Positions 21,771 to 29,989 of a DNA stretch of 64,000 bases are shown here, piece by piece. Source of the DNA: Symsagittifera roscoffensis (Eukaryota; Xenacoelomorpha; Acoela; Convolutidae); contig NC_087064.1 in the NCBI RefSeq assembly GCF_963678635.1, forward strand, positions 10,143,671 to 10,207,670, written 5' to 3'. The position numbers were made by a program, and so were the translations under genes. Within the stretch, counting starts at the first letter, position 1. Each line of letters begins with the position of its first letter. A model generated the notes under the pieces. That model did no database searches. It worked only from the letters and a program-made list of their open reading frames with translations, and had not been told where the DNA came from.

Positions 21771-22404
21771 ATAGAAAAGTAAAACTACAGCCAGGACAAG
21801 CTGTGGTGGCAATTTTTAGAATGAGAAGTTTAAATTCATTAAGCGATAGTAAACAGGTTTGTTTAGTACCGAATCCAAATAGTCAGAGTTCGGTGATTTT
21901 AGGCCGGAGCTTCTCGGTAACGCGAAACGGACTGTGTGTCAGTGTGTTATCGAACACACTGGACACCACGGTTTCAATCCAGTGTGGAAAGAAGCTTGGT
22001 TACGCTTTGCCGATGAGGACCGACTAAGAGAAAACACAAAACTTGAAGAAACATAATGTGAAAGACTGTCTTTGTCATGCCAATAAAGATAAAACTTTAA
22101 AGAGAATTAATGAATTAAAATCTATTCATAAATGGTTTTCAATGAAATCCGAAACGGACGACGGCTTATCAAGCTGCTCGAATTTTTCGGAACGCCCCTT
22201 GTCATATAAACTAGATTCTGACAAACCGGTTTTACCAGAAATAGAACATTTAAAAGGGAAAATAGATGAGGGAGATTTCGAAAAATTGCGGGACGTTTTA
22301 AATCGGAACGCAGATGTATTTTCGAAACATAAAGCGAACATAAAGCGGGGTAGTAATGGCAAAAAAGAAAGGGGCAGCTTAGATTTTGTTGCGACTTTCG
22401 TTAC
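21771..22404 (+). pseudogene. Protease-RT connector with RT deletion
   Basis: The -1 frame after the T-run continues as LDRKVKLQPGQAVVAIF, matching copy 2, then is shifted near 21880. Frame 22043-22408 covers the KKHNVKD ... RNADVFSKHK segment. At about 22350 roughly 170 bp present in copy 2 (52078-52248) are missing. This removes the first conserved RT region before GVVMAKKKGG. The extra C near 22042 and this deletion are private to this copy. Confidence 0.8.
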
Positions 22405-24111
22405 TTGAACGCGGTGACAATAAAAGATGCGTACCCGATACCGCAAATAGACGAGAGCCTCTCTAAGCTTGGTGATGCCAAGTTCTTCAGCACGTTGGAC
22501 TTGGGTTCTGCCTTCTGGCAGGTCCCTCTACGGAAGAAGGATAGAGAGAAAACCGGATTCGCGGGCGAATTGGGATTGTACCAGTGGAAGAGGATGCCCT
22601 TTGGCTTGTGCAATGCAACGGCACATTTTCAAAGGCTGATGGCTCCGACTTTGACAGGAGTGACCAAAAAGTACGGGAATCTCTTGATGTGTTACGTGGA
22701 TGACGTAGTCATAGCGACACCGACCCTGGAGGATCACATTGATCGGCTCGATGAGGTCTTTGGATGTATGAAAAGAGCAGGCTTGAAATGCAAACCATCA
22801 AAATGTGAAATCCTTAGGGATTCGATCAAGTACCTGGGAAGAATGGTGGACAGGCATGGTGTGAGACCAGATCCGGAGGCAGTAGAGGCTGTGTTGACAT
22901 CGAAGGCTCCGAGGACGGTGAGCTTCCTAGGGTTTGCCAATTATTACCGTGAATTCATCAAAGGATATGCGGACAAGGTGTATCCAATGCAGAAGCTGCT
23001 GCGCAACAAAGGAAAGAAGTTCGAGTGGAACGATGAAGCACAGGTTGCCTTCGAGAACATAAAGCGGGAACTGTGCGAAGCGCCAGTACTAGGCATGCCT
23101 ACAGAAGATGGCATGCATGTTCTTGACACAGACGCGTCGGTAGTAGCCATCTCAGGAATATTGCACCAGGAACAAGAATGGAATGGAAGAACGGTTCTTC
23201 GTCCCATTGCATATGGCAGCAAAGTCTCGAGTGACACTGAGATGAAATATGGTGCACCAAAAGCAGAAATGTTTGCAGTAGTCACGTTCGTGGAAAAGTA
23301 CCGTGCATACTTGGGGAGCGCTCCTTTCAAGTTACGCGTGGACAACAGAGCGTTATCCTGGTTGAAGACCTACTCGATGGATCAGAGTTATATTGGTAGA
23401 TGGATAGTAAGATTAGATGGCTACCACATGATAATCGAGCACAGGATGCGTGACAAACACCAGAATGCTGACAGCCTCAGTAAGAAAACTGAATTCTATG
23501 AAAGATTGGAGCAGAAGCAAGCCAGTCAGGAAGAGATAAAGGAAGGATTCTCGTTTCTGGACAAAGAAACTTATGAGGCGCTTCCCTTAACGAGATGGTT
23601 AAATAAGTCGGGACATCCGATACCAAAAGCAGCCGAGATAAAAATCCTATCCAAAAGGGACCCGGTGCCCTTGGATCTGTTGCTGCGCTCAAACCTGGTC
23701 CAGCAGGAACTCTCTCGCATGAACATAAACAGCCTCTCATTGCTGAACAAAACGGTGCAGGTCACACCGCAGGTGATGCGGATGCTGGGTGAATTGTTAG
23801 AGAGAGAAGTGACCAGAGATGACCCCGAGTGGGCAGCAGCCATGGCATCACTGACAGTCAGCGAGAAGGTGAAGATCAAGCCATCAATACGACAACATAA
23901 AGACAACGAGAGGGATTGTAGGTCGATAGTTCAGCAACTGGTGTCCTCAATACCCCAAGAGGTCTTAGCGAGTACTTCATACGGTCGGAAAGAGCAGGGT
24001 AACGACACGCGAACAAAAACCGTTACCTTTGAGGACCAAGATGGAGAAGGCGAGAAAATTGAACGAGAACTGGAGCAAGATTATTTGCCCGGGAGACAAA
24101 TGGTAAGTTAA
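22405..24111 (+). CDS. Reverse transcriptase and RNase H
   Basis: 568 codons in frame with a TTG at the upstream edge, so the true protein begins earlier as part of ORF A. RT blocks include TIKDAYPIPQIDESL, FSTLDLGSAFWQVPL, MPFGLCNATAHFQRLM and the catalytic CYVDDVVIAT (Tyr-Val-Asp-Asp, codons 97-100). The thumb (SFLGFANYYREFIKGYA) and Ty3-type RNase H follow: LDTDASVVAISGILHQ (Asp at codon 241), GAPKAEMFAVVTF, and LRVDNRALSWL. It makes cDNA from element RNA and removes the RNA strand. After RNase H comes a family-specific linker. A frameshift near 24100 separates it from integrase; copy 2 reads through there. Confidence 0.93.
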   Translation: MNAVTIKDAYPIPQIDESLSKLGDAKFFSTLDLGSAFWQVPLRKKDREKTGFAGELGLYQWKRMPFGLCNATAHFQRLMAPTLTGVTKKYGNLLMCYVDDVVIATPTLEDHIDRLDEVFGCMKRAGLKCKPSKCEILRDSIKYLGRMVDRHGVRPDPEAVEAVLTSKAPRTVSFLGFANYYREFIKGYADKVYPMQKLLRNKGKKFEWNDEAQVAFENIKRELCEAPVLGMPTEDGMHVLDTDASVVAISGILHQEQEWNGRTVLRPIAYGSKVSSDTEMKYGAPKAEMFAVVTFVEKYRAYLGSAPFKLRVDNRALSWLKTYSMDQSYIGRWIVRLDGYHMIIEHRMRDKHQNADSLSKKTEFYERLEQKQASQEEIKEGFSFLDKETYEALPLTRWLNKSGHPIPKAAEIKILSKRDPVPLDLLLRSNLVQQELSRMNINSLSLLNKTVQVTPQVMRMLGELLEREVTRDDPEWAAAMASLTVSEKVKIKPSIRQHKDNERDCRSIVQQLVSSIPQEVLASTSYGRKEQGNDTRTKTVTFEDQDGEGEKIERELEQDYLPGRQMVS

Positions 24112-24149
24112 ACCGGCGAGTTCGAGATCAACATCCGGGACAAGGAAGT

Positions 24150-26396
24150 ATGTCCGGGGAGTCTGAGATAGATGAAAAAGTCCACGATAAGAAACAGGAC
24201 CTAGGGAACAAAGTTTTGTCCGGGGAGTTTAGATGGATGCGTAGAAGGTACGGACTTGATCTGAAGGAGGGTGCGGACTCCATCACAGGCTCTTCAATGG
24301 ATGACAGTTCCAGGAATTCAAGTATGGACACATACTCAGACAGGAACTCGAGCTCGGGATCAGAACTGTCAGAACTAGCGATCCACACACTGTTAGTGGA
24401 GACTCGCTCAAGGGATCTGGATAGAGAAGTGTACCAAGACCCTGACATTGATCGCTACCTCATACCAAGCGAAAGGATCTTTGACAACGAAGCGGATGAT
24501 TTAGAAACGATAGCGGTATCGAAGCGGTCGATGAGTCTGTTGCCGCAAAAAGAGGTAGTCAGGACTGATCTTCAACCGTTCAAACAAGAAACACAACTAT
24601 TGGCGAAGATTTGGTGCGTAAAGATGGAGGAGGATACACACCAGCCCAATGAGATGAATTGTCAGATGAGGGTCATGAAGACATATTTGAAGGCGAGATA
24701 CAGACTCTCGGACCTACTAAGGGCGCAAAGAAATGACCGCACGACAAGTAACCTGAAAAGGTGGATAGAAAATGGTGCACCAGACAAAGGTGACCTAGAA
24801 GAAGACAGTTATAGGATCCTGAGACAAAACTTCATGCAGAAGGAGGGGAGATTATATCTGAACAAGGACGGGATCGTGGCTTGCAAGAGAAGAGAAGAAG
24901 ACAAAGTCTTATACAAGTATAACGCGATAGTGTTGCCGCAACTCTATCAGACAGAACTATTATTCAGGTCGCATGATCAGATGGGCCATCAAGGGATCGA
25001 CAAGGTGTATCAGAGGATCCTGAAGCGCTTTGAGTGGCCTGGAATGAAAAAGGCATGTGACAAATGGGTAACAGCGTGCCTGTCATGCCAACAGGTCAAG
25101 GATCCAAGGAAATTGCGATTTCCTTTACAATCGATTGAGTCGTCTGAATTCAACGAGGTGGTGCAGATAGATCACCAGAAGATATGCATGACAGACAGCG
25201 GTTATAGCCAAGTCTTGGTCATGATAGATCACTTCACGAAGTATGCAGAGGCCATGCCCTGCATAACTGCCTCGGCGGAGGAGACATGCGACCACCTGAT
25301 CAATACGTGGATAGCGAGACATGGTTGTCCGATGACGTTTCAATCGGACAATGGAACAGCCTTCGTAGGAGAGCTAATGAAAGAGCTTATGAGACGCTCA
25401 CAGGTTGCTCAAGCTCACTCCACGACTTACCACCCTCAGACGAATGGCTTAGGGGAAAGACAAAATAGAACTTTAGTGTCGATGCTAAGGGTATATTGCT
25501 CCAGGTACATGACCGATTGGGACAGATACATTCCACAAGTGATGGGAGCTTATAATAGCACGCAACACTCCACCACCGGAGTCAGTCCACACATGATGCT
25601 GACGGGACACGAGAAGTCTTTACCCTTAACCTTTTTCTACCCAGAGTATGAGGGAAAGAAAACGTCTCCGCAGGTTTACGTAAGGGACGTGATCAGACGT
25701 CAACAGGAGTTGAACGATCCGTGTAGACGAAATACTCAGCAAGCACAGGCAAGGCAGAGGAAAAAATTTGACAAGAAAGCAGCTGGTGCAAAAGCTTACT
25801 CGGTGGGAGACTACGTATGGGTATTTCAGAACGTCATACCACCCAAAGGGACAAAGAAGCTCCTAAAAAAATGGAGAGGACCCTTCATGATTACAGAAGT
25901 GCACCAGGAGGGACGTTTTTATAGACTGAGTACTGGCCGAGCCGCCCACTATGAGAACATTAAGCCACACAATCCATCAACAGAAGATTGGTGTATACCC
26001 CCAGACATGGAAGAAGGGGATTATCTGATGATGGATCCTGCTTGTGAAGTTAACGAGAAAGGCACCAGGGAGAAGAACGCTGGAAACGAGGTCGTAGTGG
26101 AGGGAACAAGTACACCACTGGACCTGGATCCAAATGAGGTGATTGAAGCGGATGATGAAACCTTACCTTATGCAGAGGAAGATTGGCAGGATCCCGAACA
26201 AACAGAGGTTCCCAAAAATTTGGAACCAGATCTCCCGTTCACGCTGCAGACTCGACAAGGCGACGGGAGAAGACCTAGAAAGAAATACAACCGTTATGGT
26301 GACGACTTTGTAGTAGACCGGATAGATCTGAAAAAGATAGTGGAAGAAATGGTGGGTCTAGAAAACATAACAGTCTCACAAGATATTTGCAAGTAG
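24150..26396 (+). CDS. Integrase with acidic C-terminal tail
   Basis: 748 codons. The HHCC zinc domain is RSHDQMGHQ ... CLSCQQ (first His near codon 275). The DDE core has QIDHQ (Asp 341), FQSDNGTAF (Asp 400) and GLGERQN (Glu 436), giving the retroelement D,D-35-E spacing. The C-terminal GPY/F-type module is KKWRGPFMITEVHQEGRFYRL. No chromodomain is visible. After it come about 150 acidic residues, including AEEDWQDPEQTEV. It inserts the cDNA into the genome. The first 200 codons are a family-specific spacer. The stop at 26394 (TAG after ICK) is a private frameshift; copy 2 continues the same frame into the next segment. Confidence 0.94.
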   Translation: MSGESEIDEKVHDKKQDLGNKVLSGEFRWMRRRYGLDLKEGADSITGSSMDDSSRNSSMDTYSDRNSSSGSELSELAIHTLLVETRSRDLDREVYQDPDIDRYLIPSERIFDNEADDLETIAVSKRSMSLLPQKEVVRTDLQPFKQETQLLAKIWCVKMEEDTHQPNEMNCQMRVMKTYLKARYRLSDLLRAQRNDRTTSNLKRWIENGAPDKGDLEEDSYRILRQNFMQKEGRLYLNKDGIVACKRREEDKVLYKYNAIVLPQLYQTELLFRSHDQMGHQGIDKVYQRILKRFEWPGMKKACDKWVTACLSCQQVKDPRKLRFPLQSIESSEFNEVVQIDHQKICMTDSGYSQVLVMIDHFTKYAEAMPCITASAEETCDHLINTWIARHGCPMTFQSDNGTAFVGELMKELMRRSQVAQAHSTTYHPQTNGLGERQNRTLVSMLRVYCSRYMTDWDRYIPQVMGAYNSTQHSTTGVSPHMMLTGHEKSLPLTFFYPEYEGKKTSPQVYVRDVIRRQQELNDPCRRNTQQAQARQRKKFDKKAAGAKAYSVGDYVWVFQNVIPPKGTKKLLKKWRGPFMITEVHQEGRFYRLSTGRAAHYENIKPHNPSTEDWCIPPDMEEGDYLMMDPACEVNEKGTREKNAGNEVVVEGTSTPLDLDPNEVIEADDETLPYAEEDWQDPEQTEVPKNLEPDLPFTLQTRQGDGRRPRKKYNRYGDDFVVDRIDLKKIVEEMVGLENITVSQDICK

Positions 26397-26836
26397 ATGA
26401 TCACGACCAGGAATGGATCGAGGACAGGTCGAAACCCGAAGTAGATTTCGACGAGGAGCAATCGGAGTCCTACAGAGATGATCTCACAAATCTGCGAGTC
26501 TTGGAGTGGCTGAACGAAATGACATCAGACCCTAAAAAGACCAGTGTCACGATTCAAGACGTAGATCGTGAAAGCGCGAAATACATCAAGACCGAACGAG
26601 ATTATCCTTCCTGGGCTGCCCAGGAAGGACAACTACTCATTCCGCCTTCTAAACTCGACTTTATATCTGGTATGCGATCGACGGGGACGTCGAAGGATAT
26701 TTTTGTCCGGGGAGTGGGGGTAGGACTTACCCACACTGAAAACCTGATAATAAAAAAATTGAGAATAGCAAGAGAAACAGGAGATTTAGAAGCAAAAACA
26801 GGCAAAGAACCTAAGAAACCTGACATAGGGGGATAG
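26387..26836 (+). CDS. Pol C-terminal acidic segment
   Basis: 149 codons, the continuation of the integrase tail. In copy 2 the equivalent residues (DDHDQEWIEDRSKPEV, LEWLNEMTSDP) are fused in frame to integrase (55460-56560). It is rich in Asp, Glu and Lys and has no recognised domain. It ends in KEPKKPDIGG and TAG, where copy 2 reads DIGRVVEPYF straight into the macro-like domain. This strand probably linked integrase and the macro-like domain in the intact polyprotein. Confidence 0.75.
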   Translation: MQVDDHDQEWIEDRSKPEVDFDEEQSESYRDDLTNLRVLEWLNEMTSDPKKTSVTIQDVDRESAKYIKTERDYPSWAAQEGQLLIPPSKLDFISGMRSTGTSKDIFVRGVGVGLTHTENLIIKKLRIARETGDLEAKTGKEPKKPDIGG

Positions 26837-27296
26837 TTGAGTCATATTTTAAGCTACCAAATGAGTATTCAAGTAACATAATATTAACATACAGTGATTT
26901 CATACTCACAAACAGAACATGTGCGATAGCAATCACAGCAGACATGAGTTTTAGGACAGCCTTAGCGGCAGATTTTAAGAGAGAATACAAAAACGTGGAA
27001 TTCCTTTGGAAGCAACGACCAGGAAGAGGGGGGGGGGGGTAGCAGCCTTACCTCCGGCGGCATCACAAATACCGGGAAAATACCTATGCTTCTTGGTGAC
27101 GAGGGCGACAGAGAAGCAGCACGTGGACCCAGAGAACCTAGTCTTTTCTTTGACGAGGTTGAGAGATTTCCTCTTGGAAATGGACGTGAAGGAGCTCTCG
27201 CTTCCAGTGTATGATCCGAACAGAGGACGACTGCATCCGAGTGAACTGTACGCGCTTGTACACGTGATATTCTCAGATACTAATATACAAGTATAA
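26837..27296 (+). CDS. Macro-domain-like C-terminus of ORF A
   Basis: Two frames joined across a run of twelve Gs (about 27028-27039) cover one domain of about 150 residues. Landmarks in order: DFILTNRTCAIAVTAD (copy 2 spelling), a helix with FRTALAADFKREY, GGVAALPP, KYLCFLVTRATEKQH, SLTRLRDFLLEMDVKELSLP, YDPNRGRLHPSEL and IFSDTNIQV. The order and spacing resemble macro domains of the TARG1/OARD1-ALC1 type, which bind ADP-ribose. The family's glycine-rich loop and catalytic Asp (pattern P-x-I-G-x-G-x-D-x-L) align with PVYDPNRGRL, so those residues are not conserved. It may fold as a macro domain without hydrolase activity. Remote match by eye; needs a profile search. Confidence 0.55.
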
Positions 27297-27734
27297 CTGC
27301 ATAAGAAATATTATTTAAGTATAGGCTGAGTGACGTGTAGGAAGGTGATGGGCTAAAGACTAAGTTATGTGCTGTAGGTTATGTGTTATGTTATTATTAG
27401 GTGTTATGTTATTAAGATCTTGGGTAGGTAGGGGTTAGTGACCATGAACAGCTGAATGACAATCTTAGGAATAGATCCAAAGTTTGGACTGTCCAATCTT
27501 AGGTCGAATTCCAAAATTTAAGAGATCGATTGATTTTAATAAATTTTAGGATAAATATCTTTTTATCTGAACTGTTCTTAAGCAAATTTTAGTATTTTTA
27601 GCGATATATATTAAGATGAAACTGACAAGTGTGATATCCGTGATCTCTTTTCTAGATCCTGATTGATCATTTAATTACTCACTTGAGTCAAAACCTTGAA
27701 ATGGAATCGAATCAAATCAAATCTGAAGAACAGT
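27297..27734 (+). promoter_or_regulatory. Conserved spacer before ORF B with possible splice sites
   Basis: Non-coding but well conserved with copy 2 (57146-57541). It contains repeated TTATGTGTTATG-like words. A donor-like GGGTAGGT is at 27422-27429 (copy 2: GGGTAAGA at 57249-57256). An acceptor-like TCTCTTTTCTAG ends at 27655 (copy 2: CTCTTTACTAG ending 57469). A spliced subgenomic RNA or an internal promoter could serve ORF B. I cannot tell which. Confidence 0.45.
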
Positions 27735-28772
27735 ATGGACACTTTCAACCTGGATGAATTGATGAATCTGGCAGAGGCATATGTGGGACCGATGGTAGAT
27801 GCGATCTATCGTCGGCTGATGGAACGAGACTTCGCTCTGGAGGACCCAGATGTGGTCATGCTGCTGACCGCCCTGATCAACATCTTGGAGCACGACAACC
27901 ATGGGGACCGCCCCACGGAAGTCCTGTTGACGGCAGCATATGGAGAGAGGGGAGTACTAGACCGCCCGAACATGAGAGTGATGAGGTGGAGAAACGGGGC
28001 TCTCTCAGGGAGTGACTTGGCGAATGAGCCTGGGTTGGGAAGTTCTAGGACTTACCAACCAGGTGAAATGCCTATGCCCTCCAAGCCCAAACCTGGGCTG
28101 ACGAGAATGCATCAGGAGATGAACAGCGAGGCTGCCTCGTCTGGTTCACCACTGAGAGCAGCTGTGCCACCAAATAGGGCGAAAGTAGAACAGAAGGTTC
28201 AGACGGTCAAAACCATGCAAGATCTGGATGGGATGAAGGATGAACTGGAAAAGACCAGAAAGGAGCTAGATGAGATGACTGAGACCATTCTCAGCACGGA
28301 CGAAGATCGAGACATGTGGAAAAGGTTGTTTGAAGACTGCGACAAAAAGCAGGGTCAAGAGCTGGATCGCTTGAGGCAGGACTACAAACAACGATCGGAA
28401 CAGATGGTATTGAAATCCGCCGTGGAGAAGGCGATACCTGCAAGGAGTGATCCTCGTGGACAGTCCCCGATGGAGCTCTTGACGCCTCGGGAAATGAGCC
28501 TGACGACGGAAACACGACTCCCGCTAGCAACAGGTCGAGTGACGATTCCGGACCCTAGTGACACCTTGGGTGATCCAGTCGTGGAGCAAACAGTGCAGAG
28601 GCTGATAGAAACAGCTGGACGCATAGTCGCCAATAAAAATACACGAGGTTCCGGGGTCACTGCACCCTATGGAACGATCGACGACACGGGCAGAGTACGA
28701 CTCTCCCAAACAGTGGTCAGACAGGGGATAAGTGACGTGACGCCACTCATGGGGAGCTCGAAGGCCCCTTAG
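27735..28772 (+). CDS. ORF B N-terminal region, coiled coil, unknown function
   Basis: 345 codons from ATG 27735, an ATG kept in copy 2 (57542). The frame is open upstream to 27696, but without an ATG. The first 80 residues look globular and helical (NLDELMNLAEAYVGPMVDAIYRRLMERDF). A Pro/Ser-rich linker follows, then a coiled coil at residues about 155-225 and a Thr/Pro-rich tail. I do not recognise the family. The stop at 28770 is TAG where copy 2 has GAG and reads on into the SGNH domain, so this is the front part of one longer protein. Its position after Pol matches env in retroviruses, but no signal peptide or membrane segment is seen. Confidence 0.75.
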   Translation: MDTFNLDELMNLAEAYVGPMVDAIYRRLMERDFALEDPDVVMLLTALINILEHDNHGDRPTEVLLTAAYGERGVLDRPNMRVMRWRNGALSGSDLANEPGLGSSRTYQPGEMPMPSKPKPGLTRMHQEMNSEAASSGSPLRAAVPPNRAKVEQKVQTVKTMQDLDGMKDELEKTRKELDEMTETILSTDEDRDMWKRLFEDCDKKQGQELDRLRQDYKQRSEQMVLKSAVEKAIPARSDPRGQSPMELLTPREMSLTTETRLPLATGRVTIPDPSDTLGDPVVEQTVQRLIETAGRIVANKNTRGSGVTAPYGTIDDTGRVRLSQTVVRQGISDVTPLMGSSKAP

Positions 28773-28787
28773 AGAAGAGTACAGAAG

Positions 28788-29969
28788 ATGCCAGCGAAGA
28801 AAGTGTCTCGCGTAATGGACGTAAAAAAGAACAATCAATTGAAATACAATTTCACGGGAGTTCCGGAGACAGATCCGAGATCTTGCTTCAATCGAGCGAC
28901 TTGGAGCCCGGCAGTAAGACTGCAGCAACCACCACTGGGGACATCACATCTGATACTGGGAGACAGCTTGGTCAGAGTACTATCGAATTTGAGGACCTCG
29001 TGGGTCACCACGGTGATGGCCTTTGGAGGCGCGACGATAGCCCAGTTATATCGAATGGTGGAACTGATGAATCCAGGGAGGATCCCCAATGTGATGATCC
29101 TGGTCGGGACGAATGACATCTCCAAAGCTTCAGATGAGCAGGAAGCGCTATGGGAATCAATGATGGTGTGTTTGTTCACTACCCTCTGGCAGAAATTCAA
29201 ATGCGCGGTACTGACCGTTTGCACTGTACCAATGAACGCGAGGAGCTTGACAGCTGCAGGGAGAAGGCACAACGAAGGAGTCGTCAGGTGGAATAACATC
29301 TTGAGGAATCTCGCAAGTCGGAATGCCGGAAGAATGATCCTCATGGACATTGAGCATGAGTTGAGAGCTATGGATCAGGCCAGAATGACCACGGACGGCA
29401 TCCATTTCGATAGCATCGAAGGACAAGCTTGGTTGAATCGAGTCTTCCAAGAGCGCTTAGACGAACTAGAGGCGGAACTCTTCGATACAGGAGTGCTGAA
29501 GGAAGAAGGAACAGCGAGTGACGCAGTGATTACGACCTTTGTGCCTCCTAGCCTGGAAACACGCTTGGGGACGGTCCCGGCCGTCACGAACTATAGACAA
29601 CAGAGCTCCAGTGAACCAGGTCAAAGGAAAGAGGTACAAGACCGATTGGGAGAAGCACCGGTGAGGAGGACCATTCATCCTCGGAGAAGACTAGGACCTG
29701 TTAACCCAATCGAGGAGGCAACCAGCACGTATAGATCAGACACAAGATCGGAGCCGACAAGTACCAGTCGAGAGGAGAGACGCCCGGGCAGAGGCTCTTT
29801 GATGTGGTCAAGACCCATACCCTCTCCCTGGCATGTATACAAAGACGAGCTAATGAAGCTGGATCTCCAGAGGGTGAGCTTCATCGAAGATGCAAGGAGG
29901 ATATTGAATGGAGCGAGGCTGTCCGTTAGCAGGCTGTACTCGATAACAGGCGTAGACAGGCGAGTATAA
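28788..29969 (+). CDS. ORF B SGNH (GDSL-type) hydrolase domain
   Basis: 393 codons in frame with the previous segment apart from one TAG. It carries all SGNH landmarks: block I LILGDSLVRV (Ser at residue 60), a block II glycine in AFGGATI (80), block III LVGTNDIS (Asn 109), and block V TDGIHFDS (Asp 203, His 206). This family cleaves esters, often acetyl groups on sugars or lipids. The substrate here is unknown. A Pro/Thr/Arg-rich region follows. In copy 2 the same protein lost the nucleophile, the block III Asn and the His. An 8-11 bp private deletion near 29960 ends the frame; copy 2 continues it into the next segment. SGNH domains are known in CR1-type LINE ORF1 proteins, but I know of no standard Ty3 element carrying one after Pol. 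Confidence 0.85.
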   Translation: MPAKKVSRVMDVKKNNQLKYNFTGVPETDPRSCFNRATWSPAVRLQQPPLGTSHLILGDSLVRVLSNLRTSWVTTVMAFGGATIAQLYRMVELMNPGRIPNVMILVGTNDISKASDEQEALWESMMVCLFTTLWQKFKCAVLTVCTVPMNARSLTAAGRRHNEGVVRWNNILRNLASRNAGRMILMDIEHELRAMDQARMTTDGIHFDSIEGQAWLNRVFQERLDELEAELFDTGVLKEEGTASDAVITTFVPPSLETRLGTVPAVTNYRQQSSSEPGQRKEVQDRLGEAPVRRTIHPRRRLGPVNPIEEATSTYRSDTRSEPTSTSREERRPGRGSLMWSRPIPSPWHVYKDELMKLDLQRVSFIEDARRILNGARLSVSRLYSITGVDRRV

Positions 29970-29989
29970 ACTTCAGTTCCACAACGGCC

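Noticed and set aside
25800..26060. Integrase chromodomain
   Set aside because: Only the GPY/F-type module followed by acidic low-complexity sequence is visible; no chromodomain aromatic cage pattern.
27028..27039. G12 run as a quadruplex or regulatory element
   Set aside because: Copy 2 has GGGGGC here; a homopolymer expansion or sequencing error that shifts the macro-like frame is simpler.
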